Below the pieces are notes generated by a model that saw only the letters and a list, made by a program, of their open reading frames with translations, had not been told where the DNA came from and did no database searches. The position numbers and the translations under genes are program-made. DNA of 64,000 nucleotides from Duffyella gerundensis (GTDB lineage Bacteria; Pseudomonadota; Gammaproteobacteria; Enterobacterales; Enterobacteriaceae), in NCBI RefSeq assembly GCF_001517405.1, contig NZ_LN907827.1:2176587-2240586 (forward strand). The letters are read 5' to 3'. Each line of letters begins with the position of its first letter. The stretch's first letter is position 1. Positions 1-8,583 of this stretch are shown piece by piece.

Positions 1-638
1 CGGCGTTCAACGCACTGGTGGCTATCGCCGTGGAAACCGGTCGCGAAGGCGTTAAAGCGCTGAAGCTGCCGGAACCGGAGCAAAAGCCGGCCGCCACGGC
101 CAGCAAAACGCCCCCGCCAGCAACTGCGCCGCAGGGCAGCGGTGGCCACATGAAAATTGGTCTGGCACGTATAGACGATCGTCTGATTCATGGCCAGGTC
201 GCCACCCGCTGGACCAAAGAGACCAACGTAAACCGCATTATCGTGGTCAGCGATGAAGTTGCCGCCGACCACGTGCGTAAAACGCTGCTCACTCAGGTTG
301 CGCCGCCCGGCGTGACGGCACACGTAGTGGGCGTGGATAAGATGGTGCGCGTCTGGAACAACGACAAATATGCGCAGGATCGGGTGATGCTGCTGTTTAC
401 CAATCCCACCGACGTTGAGCGGCTGGTTGCCCAGGGCGTGGAAATCAAAAGCGTTAATATCGGCGGTATGGCGTTCCGTCAGGGGAAAACGCAGGTCAAC
501 AACGCGGTTTCTGTGGATCAGAAAGATATCGAGGCGTTTCGCAAGCTGCATGCGCGCGGCATTGAGCTGGAAGTGCGGAAAGTGTCCAGCGACCAGCAGT
601 TAAAGATGATGGATTTGATTGCCAAAGTCAGTGCCTGA
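1..638 (+). CDS. manX: Mannose PTS EIIAB component, 5'-truncated by the window
   Basis: The reading frame is open from base 3, so the N-terminal EIIA domain lies outside the window. What remains is the end of EIIA, an Ala/Pro-rich hinge, and a complete EIIB domain beginning at the Met encoded at 150 (MKIGLARIDDRLIHGQ). The His in RLIHGQ is the expected EIIB phosphorylation site that passes phosphate to the incoming hexose. The protein is cytoplasmic and works with the membrane subunits EIIC and EIID encoded immediately downstream (57 bp gap to manY). Identity is secure because the three genes are in the standard manX-manY-manZ order. Confidence 0.96.
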   Translation, partial: AFNALVAIAVETGREGVKALKLPEPEQKPAATASKTPPPATAPQGSGGHMKIGLARIDDRLIHGQVATRWTKETNVNRIIVVSDEVAADHVRKTLLTQVAPPGVTAHVVGVDKMVRVWNNDKYAQDRVMLLFTNPTDVERLVAQGVEIKSVNIGGMAFRQGKTQVNNAVSVDQKDIEAFRKLHARGIELEVRKVSSDQQLKMMDLIAKVSA

Positions 639-695
639 CCGCGTGCGGTTTAGCACCTTTTTACTACCGAATCGATTTACCACAGGAGAGACGTT

Positions 696-1493
696 ATGGA
701 GATCACCACGCTACAAATCGTGTTGATATTTATCGTTGCGTGTATTGCGGGCATGGGTTCCATTCTTGATGAGTTTCAGTTTCACCGGCCACTGGTGGCC
801 TGTACGTTGATCGGCTTTGTGTTGGGTGATGTAAAAACGGGCATCATTATCGGCGGTACGCTGGAGATGATTGCGTTGGGCTGGATGAACATCGGCGCCG
901 CGGTGGCACCCGATGCCGCGCTCGCCTCGATCATCTCCACCATTCTGGTGATTGCCGGCGGGCAGAGCGTGGGTGCCGGTATTGCGCTGGCCATTCCGCT
1001 GGCCGCTGCAGGCCAGGTGCTGACCATTATCGTGCGTACCATTACCGTTGCTTTCCAGCATGCGGCGGATAAAGCCGCCGATAACGGCAACCTCACCGCT
1101 ATTTCCTGGATCCATGTGTCTGCGCTGGTTTTGCAGGCGATGCGCATCGCGGTGCCAGCAGTGATTGTTGCGGTATCGGTAGGTACCGACGCCGTGCACA
1201 CCCTGCTTAGCTCGATTCCGGAAGTGGTGACCAACGGTTTGAACATCGCGGGCGGTATGATCGTGGTAGTGGGTTACGCCATGGTGATCAACATGATGCG
1301 CGCGGGCTATTTAATGCCGTTCTTCTATCTGGGCTTTGTTACCGCTGCTTTTACCAATTTCAATCTGGTGGCGCTGGGCGTCATTGGCGTGGTAATGGCC
1401 GTGCTCTATATCCAGCTCAGTCCGAAATATAACCGCGTTGCAGGCGCGCCAACCGCTGGCCCGGCAAACGATCTTGATAACGAACTCGATTAA
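696..1493 (+). CDS. manY: Mannose PTS EIIC membrane component
   Basis: A 265-aa, strongly hydrophobic protein of the PTS mannose-family EIIC type, starting MEITTLQIVLIFIVACIAG. It forms the sugar translocation channel with EIID. The motif GWMNIGAAVAPDAALAS is typical of the family. A good Shine-Dalgarno (CAGGAGAG) lies just before the ATG at 696. It is the second gene of the manXYZ operon, 15 bp before manZ. Length matches E. coli ManY (266 aa). Confidence 0.97.
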   Translation: MEITTLQIVLIFIVACIAGMGSILDEFQFHRPLVACTLIGFVLGDVKTGIIIGGTLEMIALGWMNIGAAVAPDAALASIISTILVIAGGQSVGAGIALAIPLAAAGQVLTIIVRTITVAFQHAADKAADNGNLTAISWIHVSALVLQAMRIAVPAVIVAVSVGTDAVHTLLSSIPEVVTNGLNIAGGMIVVVGYAMVINMMRAGYLMPFFYLGFVTAAFTNFNLVALGVIGVVMAVLYIQLSPKYNRVAGAPTAGPANDLDNELD

Positions 1494-1508
1494 GGAACAG
1501 GTGCACTC

Positions 1509-2354
1509 ATGGTCGATACAACCACTACAGCTAAAAAGTTAACGCCTGGCGATATCCGCGGCGTATTTATGCGCTCTAACCTGTTCCAGGGCTCGTGGAA
1601 CTTTGAACGTATGCAGGCGCTGGGCTTCTGTTTTTCGATGGTGCCGGTGATCCGTCGCCTTTATCCGGAAAACAACGATGCGCGTAAGCAGGCGATCAAG
1701 CGCCATCTTGAGTTTTTTAACACGCATCCTTATGTTGCTGCGCCGGTGCTCGGCGTCACCATGGCGATGGAAGAGCAGCGGGCTAACGGCGCACCCATCG
1801 ACGATGCGGCGATCAACGGCATCAAGGTTGGCCTGATGGGTCCACTGGCGGGCGTGGGCGATCCGATCTTCTGGGGCACCGTGCGCCCGGTGTTTGCTGC
1901 GCTGGGAGCCGGTATTGCCATGAGCGGCAGCCTGCTCGGTCCCCTGCTGTTTTTCGTCCTGTTTAACCTGGTGCGCCTCGCCACCCGTTATTACGGCGTG
2001 GCATACGGCTACCGCAAAGGCATCGACATCGTCAACGACATGGGCGGCGGCTTCCTGCAGAAGCTGACGGAGGGCGCATCCATTCTTGGCCTGTTTGTCA
2101 TGGGGGCACTGGTCAATAAATGGACCCATGTAAACATTCCGCTGGTGGTGTCGCGCATCACCGATCAAACCGGGAAAACCACGGTTACTACCGTGCAAAC
2201 CATCCTTGATCAGTTGATGCCCGGCCTGATTCCGTTGTTGCTGACCTTTGCCTGCATGTGGCTGTTGCGCAGAAAAGTGAATGCGCTGTGGATCATTATG
2301 GGCTTCTTCGTCATCGGTATCGTTGGCTTCTGGGCTGGCGTGCTGGGTCTGTAA
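1509..2354 (+). CDS. manZ: Mannose PTS EIID membrane component
   Basis: A 281-aa protein of the PTS EIID family: an amphipathic N-terminal half (FQGSWNFERMQALGFCFSM, and a GPLAGVGDPIFWGT segment typical of EIID) and C-terminal membrane segments. With ManY it makes the inner-membrane complex that imports mannose, glucosamine and related hexoses, and in E. coli serves as a receptor for phage lambda DNA entry. It is the last gene of the operon and is followed at once by a rho-independent terminator. Confidence 0.97.
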   Translation: MVDTTTTAKKLTPGDIRGVFMRSNLFQGSWNFERMQALGFCFSMVPVIRRLYPENNDARKQAIKRHLEFFNTHPYVAAPVLGVTMAMEEQRANGAPIDDAAINGIKVGLMGPLAGVGDPIFWGTVRPVFAALGAGIAMSGSLLGPLLFFVLFNLVRLATRYYGVAYGYRKGIDIVNDMGGGFLQKLTEGASILGLFVMGALVNKWTHVNIPLVVSRITDQTGKTTVTTVQTILDQLMPGLIPLLLTFACMWLLRRKVNALWIIMGFFVIGIVGFWAGVLGL

Positions 2355-2361
2355 CCTTCTC

Positions 2362-2391
2362 ACCGGAGGCCATGCGGCTTCCGGTTTTTTC
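2362..2391 (+). terminator. Rho-independent terminator after manZ
   Basis: An inverted repeat pairing ACCGGAGGCC with GGCTTCCGGT around a 4-nt ATGC loop is followed by six T. It lies 8 bases beyond the manZ stop codon and before yobD, so it should end the manXYZ transcript. Confidence 0.85.
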
Positions 2392-2410
2392 GCCTGTCTG
2401 AAGAGCCGTT

Positions 2411-2866
2411 ATGACATTAACCGATAGCCTTATTCTGGCGCTGATTGTCCTGCTGCTGGGCTACGCCATTTATGATGAATTGATTATGCCGCGCCGCTAT
2501 GGTCCGACTCGCCTGCGGGTGCCGCTACGCCGTCGCGCACGCCTCGACAGTCTGATTTTCATCGGCCTGCTGGTCATTCTGGTATGGAACAATATCTCCC
2601 GCCAGGGCCAGCCGCTAACCACCACGCTGCTGCTAACGTTAATTTTTATGGCGGTTTATCTTTTCTGGATTCGGCGACCCAAATTATTATTAAAAGAGGA
2701 TGGCTTTTTTTTCAGCAATATCTGGATACGCTGGCCGCGTGTGCAAGCGATGAATTTATCCGAAGATGGCGTGCTGGTGATGCAGCTTGAGCAGAAGCAG
2801 TTACTGATCCACGTCTGTGAATTAGACGATCTGGAGAAAATTTATCATACAATCGTTAAAAATTAG
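2411..2866 (+). CDS. yobD: DUF986 inner-membrane protein YobD
   Basis: A 151-aa protein matching the YobD/DUF986 family in length (E. coli 152 aa), position and sequence style: an N-terminal membrane segment (SLILALIVLLLGYAIYDEL), then two closely spaced helices at about residues 47-65 and 72-88, and a soluble C-terminal part. Function is unknown. In E. coli it also lies between manZ and mntP. Confidence 0.9.
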   Translation: MTLTDSLILALIVLLLGYAIYDELIMPRRYGPTRLRVPLRRRARLDSLIFIGLLVILVWNNISRQGQPLTTTLLLTLIFMAVYLFWIRRPKLLLKEDGFFFSNIWIRWPRVQAMNLSEDGVLVMQLEQKQLLIHVCELDDLEKIYHTIVKN

Positions 2867-3065
2867 CCACTTAAAAATATAGCAAAGGTTATACTTCTAT
2901 CCCTCTGCTTATTTATTTAGCATCAGCTTGTTATTTTTTTTACTATTTAATAACCCCAACAAAATAACGATTACTATTTACCCACCTTTATTGCGGCTAT
3001 TTTTGAATAGTCTCAAAGGCAATATTTTTATTTGCCGCTAAATCGCGTTGTGTTAATGTAGCCGC
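2867..3065. other. AT-rich intergenic region, yobD to mntP leader
   Basis: No coding potential was seen. This strongly AT-rich stretch between the yobD stop and the mntP riboswitch probably carries the mntP promoter, but I could not fix a single -35/-10 pair by eye. Confidence 0.4.
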
Positions 3066-3230
3066 CGTCGTTGGGGAGTAGCCGGCTTCTGTTTTTTCAG
3101 AAGCGCACCAGTCAACATACTCGTTCCGCAGAACGTGGTTGGTGCGACCTGTCAGGTTGGCGAGACCAAAGACACATGGGCCGGTCAGGTTGGGAAGGCT
3201 TGTGTGTTATTTGGATTCCCGGCCGAGGTC
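3066..3230 (+). promoter_or_regulatory. yybP-ykoY family manganese riboswitch in the mntP leader
   Basis: The leader contains the diagnostic conserved pieces of the yybP-ykoY aptamer in order: GGGGAGUAG (about 3073-3081), a GC-rich arm GCCGGCUUCUG...CAGAAGCGC, the CAACAUACUC segment (3113-3122), and GGCGAGACC (3159-3167) closing the second internal loop. Known members sense Mn2+ and activate translation or transcription of exporters such as mntP and alx. Downstream a second CCGGUCAGGUUGGG (from 3181) repeats part of the aptamer arm (CUGUCAGGUUGG, from 3149) and could pair in an alternative structure that controls the mntP ribosome-binding site. The switching mechanism is inference. Confidence 0.9.
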
Positions 3231-3239
3231 ATGACTTCG

Positions 3240-3800
3240 ATGAATATCACCGCCACACTTTTTCTTGCCTTCGGCATGTCCATGGATGCCTTCGCCGCTT
3301 CGCTCTGTAAGGGCGCTGCGCTGCGTAACCCCCGTTTTTCCGATGCGCTGCGTACCGGCCTGATTTTTGGCGTGGTAGAAGCGATTACGCCGTTAATTGG
3401 CTGGAGCATTGGTCAGTTTGCCACTCAGTATGTCATGCGCTGGGATCACTGGATCGCCTTTACGTTGCTGTTAATTTTGGGTGGCAGGATGATCATGGAG
3501 GGCGTACGCGGCCACGATTGCGACTGTGAACCGGTGCTGCGTCATGGCTTCTGGCTACTGGTAATGACCGCCATTGCCACCAGCATTGATGCGATGGCGG
3601 TTGGCGTCAGCCTGGCCTTTATGCAGGTGAATATTGTGCAAACCGCGCTCTGTATCGGCACGGCAACCTTTATTATGTCGACGCTCGGCATGACCCTTGG
3701 CCGCGTCATCGGTCCGCTGCTTGGTAACCGTGCCGAGATCCTCGGCGGCGTGGTGCTGATTGCCATTGGCAGCCATCTGCTCTACGCCGCGCTGGTTTAA
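3240..3800 (+). CDS. mntP: Manganese efflux pump MntP
   Basis: A 186-aa membrane protein of the MntP (former DUF204/YebN) family with the internal two-fold repeat: [10 protein letters not shown] near the N-terminus and [10 protein letters not shown] in the second half, whose Asp residues are the metal-binding ones. The frame is open further upstream, but the aptamer occupies that region. The ATG at 3240 ([11 protein letters not shown]) matches E. coli MntP and has GAGG at 3225; the ATG at 3231 is too near the ribosome-binding site. Exports Mn2+ across the inner membrane. Its 3' end overlaps convergent rlmA by 4 bases. Confidence 0.95.
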   Translation: MNITATLFLAFGMSMDAFAASLCKGAALRNPRFSDALRTGLIFGVVEAITPLIGWSIGQFATQYVMRWDHWIAFTLLLILGGRMIMEGVRGHDCDCEPVLRHGFWLLVMTAIATSIDAMAVGVSLAFMQVNIVQTALCIGTATFIMSTLGMTLGRVIGPLLGNRAEILGGVVLIAIGSHLLYAALV

Positions 3801-4612
3801 TCCCGGCGCCAGAGCCGCAGCATGAAATCGGTCTCACAGCTGAATTCGCCCTGCTCCGCCAGATGTTCCCACACCGCCGGTTTTGCCCGCCAGGCAAATG
3901 GCGTCATCTGTAGTAACGTCGTCGCACTTTTGCCATCCAGTCTCATCTCATACGCCAGCTGTGATTCCTGTTGCAGCGTCATTCCCGGCAGCAGTTCCGC
4001 TTCGGCGGCGTGCAGCTGCACCTCAGAATAGATCAGCGATTTGAACTGAATCAGATGACGCGGTCCCGGCGTGACGGTGAGCATGATGCCGCCCGGCTTT
4101 AACACGCGCGTCAGCTCACTCGCCTTACAGGGCGCATAAATGCGCACCACCGCATCCAGACTGGCGTCGGCAAAAGGCAGACGGTGGCTTGATGCCACAC
4201 AAAAGGCGACGTCGGCATAGCGTTTTGCCGCCGCGCGAATAGCCACTTTAGCCACATCCAGCCCGATAACCTCACGCTGCTCGCGGTCGGCAAAGCGTTT
4301 GGCGATCGCTGCCGTGTAATAGCCTTCACCACAGCCAATATCCAGAATGGTTAACTTCTGCTGCGGCAGGTTATTGCTTAACAGCGTCGTTACCGCCTGT
4401 TGCAGCGGCTGGTAAAAACCGGCATCAAGAAAGTCGCGACGCGCCTGCATCATTTCCGCGCTGTCGCCCGGCTGTTTGGAACGCTTGTGCTGCACGGGCA
4501 ACAGATTGATGTAACCCTCTTTTGCCCGGTCAAAATGGTGCTGACTGGCACAACGCAGGCCGTTATTGGCAGGGGTCAGTGGCTGCTGGCAGAGGGGACA
4601 ATTCCAGATCAT
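3797..4612 (-). CDS. rlmA: 23S rRNA (guanine-745 N1)-methyltransferase RlmA
   Basis: A 271-aa protein with the RlmA architecture: an N-terminal zinc finger (C5, C8, C21, H25) followed by a Rossmann methyltransferase with the SAM motif [11 protein letters not shown] and the post-motif [13 protein letters not shown]. It methylates N1 of G745 in 23S rRNA helix 35 using S-adenosylmethionine. Length agrees with E. coli RlmA (269 aa). It is transcribed on the minus strand downstream of the cspC terminator, as in E. coli. Confidence 0.95.
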   Translation of the reverse strand: MIWNCPLCQQPLTPANNGLRCASQHHFDRAKEGYINLLPVQHKRSKQPGDSAEMMQARRDFLDAGFYQPLQQAVTTLLSNNLPQQKLTILDIGCGEGYYTAAIAKRFADREQREVIGLDVAKVAIRAAAKRYADVAFCVASSHRLPFADASLDAVVRIYAPCKASELTRVLKPGGIMLTVTPGPRHLIQFKSLIYSEVQLHAAEAELLPGMTLQQESQLAYEMRLDGKSATTLLQMTPFAWRAKPAVWEHLAEQGEFSCETDFMLRLWRRD

Positions 4613-4678
4613 GGTTTGCTCCGGTTACGCAAAAGAGGCGCAGTTTACCTGTTAATCAGGCGGCTCGAAACCAAAGAA

Positions 4679-4704
4679 AAGCCCCGGCAAAATGCCGGGG
4701 CTTT
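4679..4704 (-). terminator. Terminator after cspC
   Basis: Perfect 8-bp inverted repeat GCCCCGGC/GCCGGGGC with a 5-nt loop; read on the minus strand it is followed by TTTTCTTT. It lies between the cspC stop and the rlmA start, so it separates the two transcripts. Confidence 0.85.
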
Positions 4705-4748
4705 ACTGTACCGAATCAGAGGTGCTTAGCACCGCATCAGGCGGCTAA

Positions 4749-4958
4749 TCAGATAGCAGTGACGTTAACTGCAGCTGGACCTTTCTGACCATCCTGGATT
4801 TCGAATTCAACGTTCTGGCCTTCAGCCAGAGTTTTGAAGCCATTACCCTGAATTGCAGAGAAGTGTACGAACACATCTTTGCTGCCGTCTGCAGGAGTAA
4901 TAAAGCCAAAGCCTTTAGACTCGTTGAACCACTTAACCTGACCTTTAATCTTTGCCAT
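4749..4958 (-). CDS. cspC: Cold-shock-domain RNA chaperone CspC
   Basis: A 69-aa cold-shock domain protein. As far as I can recall the E. coli sequence it is identical to CspC ([19 protein letters not shown], later [18 protein letters not shown]) and differs clearly from CspE, which begins MSKIKGNVKWF. RNP1 (KGFGFI) and RNP2 (VFVHFSAI) RNA-binding motifs are intact. CspC is constitutively expressed and stabilises stress transcripts such as rpoS mRNA in E. coli. An AAGGA ribosome-binding site lies 9 nt upstream of the ATG. Probably co-transcribed with yobF. Confidence 0.97.
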
Positions 4959-5039
4959 TTTGCAAATTCCTTAGAGTGTTTATATAGCCCGAGGGCTGAC
5001 TTACAGAGAAACCAGAGACATTACTGCATGAGGCACTAA

Positions 5040-5114
5040 TTAAGGCTCGGCAAGGAAGCGGTATTCAACGAAAACGTTTTTACTCAGAACTTCTTTACTC
5101 AAGATGCCACACAT
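5040..5114 (-). CDS. yobF: Short YobF-like small protein upstream of cspC
   Basis: A 24-codon frame reading [20 protein letters not shown] plus LAEP, ending in TAA. Its N-terminus aligns almost residue for residue with E. coli YobF (remembered as [20 protein letters not shown]...), the heat-induced small protein co-transcribed with cspC. E. coli YobF continues to 47 residues; here a TAA follows AEP, and the same frame resumes for 13 more codons before the next stop. It is therefore either a naturally short form or a truncated one. It sits 81 bp upstream of cspC on the same strand, as in E. coli. Confidence 0.75.
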   Translation of the reverse strand: MCGILSKEVLSKNVFVEYRFLAEP

Positions 5115-5644
5115 AAACAGAGCTGTACCTCGTTTTATCCGGAAATTGTTATCACATATTCGATAATTAATGGCAAGGGTTTTTTAAACGCTGAGCGACT
5201 GGACGCACATATTTTATGAACAGCCGCAGCGGAATGCATAAATATGCTTAAGCGAAGCGAAATGTGTTGTTGAACTGCCGTAATTGTGACTACTGCCACT
5301 GCACTTGTGCATAGCCCGATCGCCGTTTTTGGCCTCTGTACCGTGCCATTCGGTCGCCTGAGCGATGCCAGCAAAGATGACAGCAATATGACATGACTAT
5401 TTCGGTAATGCTTTACTGAATTAATTATTTAGGCCTGAATGAAGCCGCCAATTAGTTTAGGGCTAATTATAAAAGCGCAGCGGAAAAACATTTTTTGCAC
5501 CAAAATCATGAAAAAATAATCGCGCTGCCCCAATTAAATGCAGCGCAAGGATTGCTAGCAAGGATTTATTTGCGACACTTATTTATTTCTGCTGAATGCG
5601 TGTTGTTCTATATCAGCCTTACCTGCCATTTAAGATAAATCTTA
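5115..5644. other. Gene-free region upstream of yobF
   Basis: About 530 bp without a convincing gene. A minus-strand frame of 83 codons (5135-5386) has no family resemblance and no good ribosome-binding site. The part next to yobF should carry the yobF-cspC promoter and leader. The rest, next to the metallo-hydrolase stop codon, is AT-rich. Confidence 0.5.
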
Positions 5645-6640
5645 CTAAATAAAATTTAGCGCCCTGCTTTCACCAATACGCCATGCACTGAACAGGCGCT
5701 CATCCAACTGTGCCGCCTGCATCGCCTGCGACAAAACCGCCGGTGGCGCATCCAGCGACTCATCTGCCAGCTCAAACACACCCCAGTGAATCGGAATGGT
5801 CAGCGGACAGCCAGCAGCACGGTGTAATGCCACGGCCTGCGTCGGATTCATATGCTGGCTCTGCATAAACCATTCCGGTGCCCAGGCACCGATGGGCAAC
5901 GCAGCCAGATTAAAGGGTCCCAGTCGGCGTGGAATCTCCAGCAGATTGTCTGAATAACCGCTGTCGCCGCTGAACCAGAAGCGCAGCGTCTGGCTGTGAA
6001 CCGTCCATCCGCACCATAAAGAACGATTACGATCCTTTAAGGTTCGCATGCTCCAGTGGCGCGCGGGCACAGCATGCACCTGAATATCGCCGAATGTCGC
6101 CTGCTGCCACCAGTCAAGCTGGACAACGTGCCGGGCGCCCTGTCGCGTAAACCAGGGTTTTAATCCCAATGGCACAACAAAGCGCACGTCCGGAAAGCGC
6201 TTAAGAATCTGTCGGATTGTGGGCGCATCAAGATGATCGTAATGATTATGAGAGATCAGCACATAGTCCAGCCGCGGCAGCTGCGCGATCGCTAACGGTG
6301 CCGGAGTGTGCCGTTTTGGGCCGTAAAAACGCAGCGGTGAAGCGCGTGGCGACAGCGCAGGATCGATCAGCACCACCTGCTGCTGCAAACGCAGCATGAT
6401 ACAGGCATGGCCGAGAAACCAGACCGCATCGTCATCGCCCTGCAAATGCGCAGGCTGATACCATTGCTGCCGGAAGGCGTCATAACCACCGGCAGGGGGA
6501 AAAGGCAATCCGCTGGCTTTACGTTCTTTGCGCCAGCGCTGCAGATCGCCCTGCTGGCGCGTGTCCGCCTCCGGATTACGAAAACCCTGTGGGGTATGAT
6601 GCGCTTTGGTGGCGTCATACCAGGGATTTTTCCATACCAT
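5645..6640 (-). CDS. Metallo-beta-lactamase-fold hydrolase, NAPE-PLD/UlaG-like
   Basis: A 331-aa protein with the metallo-beta-lactamase fold: FLGHACIMLR, then the metal signature SHNHYDHLD (HxHxDH), a later His (PARHWS), an Asp ligand in FSGDSGYSD and a C-terminal IPIHWG His. This arrangement is that of the long MBL-fold phosphodiesterase group related to N-acyl-phosphatidylethanolamine phospholipase D, which is probably cytoplasmic in bacteria. The substrate cannot be read from sequence. It starts 17 bp after yebO on the same strand and is likely co-transcribed with it. E. coli K-12 has no such gene at this place. Confidence 0.85.
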   Translation of the reverse strand: MVWKNPWYDATKAHHTPQGFRNPEADTRQQGDLQRWRKERKASGLPFPPAGGYDAFRQQWYQPAHLQGDDDAVWFLGHACIMLRLQQQVVLIDPALSPRASPLRFYGPKRHTPAPLAIAQLPRLDYVLISHNHYDHLDAPTIRQILKRFPDVRFVVPLGLKPWFTRQGARHVVQLDWWQQATFGDIQVHAVPARHWSMRTLKDRNRSLWCGWTVHSQTLRFWFSGDSGYSDNLLEIPRRLGPFNLAALPIGAWAPEWFMQSQHMNPTQAVALHRAAGCPLTIPIHWGVFELADESLDAPPAVLSQAMQAAQLDERLFSAWRIGESRALNFI

Positions 6641-6657
6641 GCTGTTCTGCCTTGTGC

Positions 6658-6912
6658 TTAGCGTTCAGGAATAACCCGGATAAAGTCGCGTTCGATCTCT
6701 TCCTGCGGCTTGATCTCCGGCTCCGGCTGCAACCATTTTTTCAGCAGGGCATTCTGCTTTTTCTGCTCGTCGAGCAGGTTTTGCAGCAGACGGATCTGTT
6801 CATTGGCCCGCACGCTGGCGCGATTGACAAAGAACCACAGCACCAGTCCGATCGCCGTGCCAATCAGGACCGCGACGGGCAACAGTAAACCGCTCGTATT
6901 CAACTCGTTCAT
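6658..6912 (-). CDS. yebO: YebO family membrane protein
   Basis: An 84-aa protein matching YebO: one N-terminal membrane helix ([20 protein letters not shown]), then a charged amphipathic stretch ([21 protein letters not shown]) that is strongly conserved with E. coli YebO, and an acidic tail. Function unknown. A GAGG lies 5 nt before the ATG at 6912. Neighbours yobH and kdgR agree with the E. coli order. Confidence 0.88.
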   Translation of the reverse strand: MNELNTSGLLLPVAVLIGTAIGLVLWFFVNRASVRANEQIRLLQNLLDEQKKQNALLKKWLQPEPEIKPQEEIERDFIRVIPER

Positions 6913-7086
6913 AGCTGCCTCAACATCTTATTATGCGTTTATTCAGGGCAAGATAATAAGGGTTCCGCTGGTCTGCTGCCAGCAGCAAGGCGGTTTTCAG
7001 CCAGATCCGATCGACGCCGCTGCGCTTTTGCCGCATGCTGCAACTGAAACCATTACAGCGCAGGCGACAAGCCACAGGGAGAGAAG

Positions 7087-7323
7087 ATGAAAACTATCAC
7101 GCGACTGACCGGATTAGTGCTGATTATCTGGTTAGCGATGTTGTTAACCGGCTACGGCGTGTTAGCGGGAAGCACCAAAAATGCCGCAGGCATGGGATTG
7201 CGCTGCGATTACCTTACGGCCCGTGGCCTGGTTACCGCGCAGTATCTGCATAGCGAAAGCGGCATTATCGGCGTTACCGATTGCCCGCTGCTGAAAAAAA
7301 GCACGCAGGTCATCGATAATTAA
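7087..7323 (+). CDS. yobH: YobH family small secreted or membrane protein
   Basis: A 78-aa protein closely resembling E. coli YobH (79 aa): hydrophobic N-terminus acting as signal or anchor (LVLIIWLAMLLTGYGVLAGS), then conserved NAAGMGLRCDYLTARG and ITDCPLL-like (VTDCPLLKKS) segments with two cysteines that could form a disulfide in the periplasm. Function unknown. The start is preceded by GGGAGAAG. It ends 17 bp before convergent kdgR. Confidence 0.9.
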   Translation: MKTITRLTGLVLIIWLAMLLTGYGVLAGSTKNAAGMGLRCDYLTARGLVTAQYLHSESGIIGVTDCPLLKKSTQVIDN

Positions 7324-7340
7324 GCCGGTTTTAGCGAGGG

Positions 7341-8132
7341 TTAAAACGGATAATCGTGATAGCCCATCTGTGAAGAGAGCGTACGACCCGCGCGATGCAG
7401 CATCTCGACGTACTCAACTTTGCGCTCTTCCGAGAAGCGGATGGTCGGGAACGAGATGCTTAATCCGGCAATCACCACGCCAAAACGATCGAAAACCGGC
7501 ACGGCGATGCAGCGTAAGCCAATCTCCTGCTCTTCATTATCTTCACCAAAGCCCTGCGCTTTGACCTGATCAAGCACCTTCAGCAAGGCGTCCACGCTGA
7601 GAATAGTGTGTTCAGTGCTTGCCCGAAACTCCACATCCTTCAGTAAATCGACAACCTCACTGCGATCGCGCCAGGCGAGCAGCACCTTACCAATCGCGGT
7701 GGTGTGCAGCGGATTGCGGCGTCCAATACGCGAGTACATGCGCAGGTTGTAGAGCGAATCGATTTTGTGGATATAGACAATGCTGTCTTCTTCCAGCGCA
7801 CCAAGGTGAATCGTTTCTTTGGTGAGCCGAGAAATTTCGCGCATCTGAATATCCGCGCTGCGAATCAGATCGACGTTTTGCAGCGCTTTGGCACCCAGTT
7901 CAAACAGCTTCAGCGTCAGCGCATACTTCTCGGATTCCCCTTCTTGGCTGACATAGCCGAGGGTTTTCATGGTTTGCAGAAAGCGATAGACGGTGCTTTT
8001 CGACATCATCACCCGTTGCGACAGCTCGGTAATGCCATTTTCGCGCTCTTCACCCAGCGCCTGCAAAATGCCGAACACCTTCATCACAGACGAGACGGCG
8101 TCGGGTTGTTTATCGTTATCAGCGGCAGACAT
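7341..8132 (-). CDS. kdgR: IclR-family repressor of pectin/KDG catabolism, KdgR
   Basis: A 263-aa protein, the same length as E. coli KdgR and very similar. The N-terminal winged helix-turn-helix (GITELSQRVMMSKSTVYRFL, about residues 34-55) binds operator DNA; the C-terminal IclR effector domain binds 2-keto-3-deoxygluconate, which relieves repression. In soft-rot and plant-associated enterobacteria KdgR controls pectinolysis and sugar-acid uptake. It ends in the conserved QMGYHDYPF. Divergent from the yebQ region. Confidence 0.97.
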   Translation of the reverse strand: MSAADNDKQPDAVSSVMKVFGILQALGEERENGITELSQRVMMSKSTVYRFLQTMKTLGYVSQEGESEKYALTLKLFELGAKALQNVDLIRSADIQMREISRLTKETIHLGALEEDSIVYIHKIDSLYNLRMYSRIGRRNPLHTTAIGKVLLAWRDRSEVVDLLKDVEFRASTEHTILSVDALLKVLDQVKAQGFGEDNEEQEIGLRCIAVPVFDRFGVVIAGLSISFPTIRFSEERKVEYVEMLHRAGRTLSSQMGYHDYPF

Positions 8133-8194
8133 GGCATTAACCCTCAGGGTTGTTTCATAAAAACTGGAACAGGTTTTTCAGTATAAAGTGACAG

Positions 8195-8450
8195 CCCTCG
8201 CCACCGCAATCGCGTTGCAACAAAGCAGACATATTTGCCGCTGTTTTAGCACAGGCATGCTGCTATTAACGCACAAAGCCCTCAGTCTGAGGGTATTCAC
8301 CCTGCTTAACCTTTCTCATCACTGAATTAGCTTCTTTTTCTGCTGCTATCGCACTGCCAGAGCGCCATTACGCCGATTGCGCGCTTCCTCCTTTGCCTGT
8401 GACCTGGACGCGTAATCCGCTACACCCTGCTGGATCGATTAGCGGCATAG
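8195..8450 (+). pseudogene. Decayed copy of the yebQ promoter and 5' coding end
   Basis: By hand alignment this stretch repeats the region upstream of and into yebQ. The core GTTGCAACAAAGCAGACAT (8214-8232) matches GTTGCAATAAAGCAGACAT (9364-9382). TATTCACCCTGCTTAACCTT (8294 on) matches TATTCACCCCGCTTACCTTT. Past the yebQ start the resemblance continues (CTTCTTTTTCTG against CTTCTGTTTCTG; CTGCCA; GCCATTACGCCGATTGCGC against GCCATTGCGGCGATCGCGC) with small deletions. The initiating ATG is replaced by ACTG. No open frame remains. It looks like a relic left when the gene at 8584 was inserted or the region was duplicated. Confidence 0.65.
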
Positions 8451-8583
8451 CGGATCCCACCGGAAAAACGTGACTGACGTCACCTTTCCTTGTCGTAGCG
8501 CAAAAAATCTAATGTCAATTTATGTCAACTTTGTTCGCAGAGAGAATAAACCGCTATTCTAAACTTTGATGGGAACGACACAG

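Noticed and set aside
1539..2363. A 274-codon minus-strand frame opposite manZ
   Set aside because: Shadow of manZ in a conserved operon; His/Gln/Arg-rich with no family features.
5135..5386. 83-codon minus-strand frame upstream of yobF
   Set aside because: No ribosome-binding site and no similarity; AT-rich leader region.
6920..7036. 38-codon frame upstream of yebO (MRQKRSGVDRIWLKTALLLA...)
   Set aside because: Weak hydrophobic stretch and position suggested mgrB, but it lacks the MgrB helix, cysteines and C-terminus, and no clear ribosome-binding site was seen.
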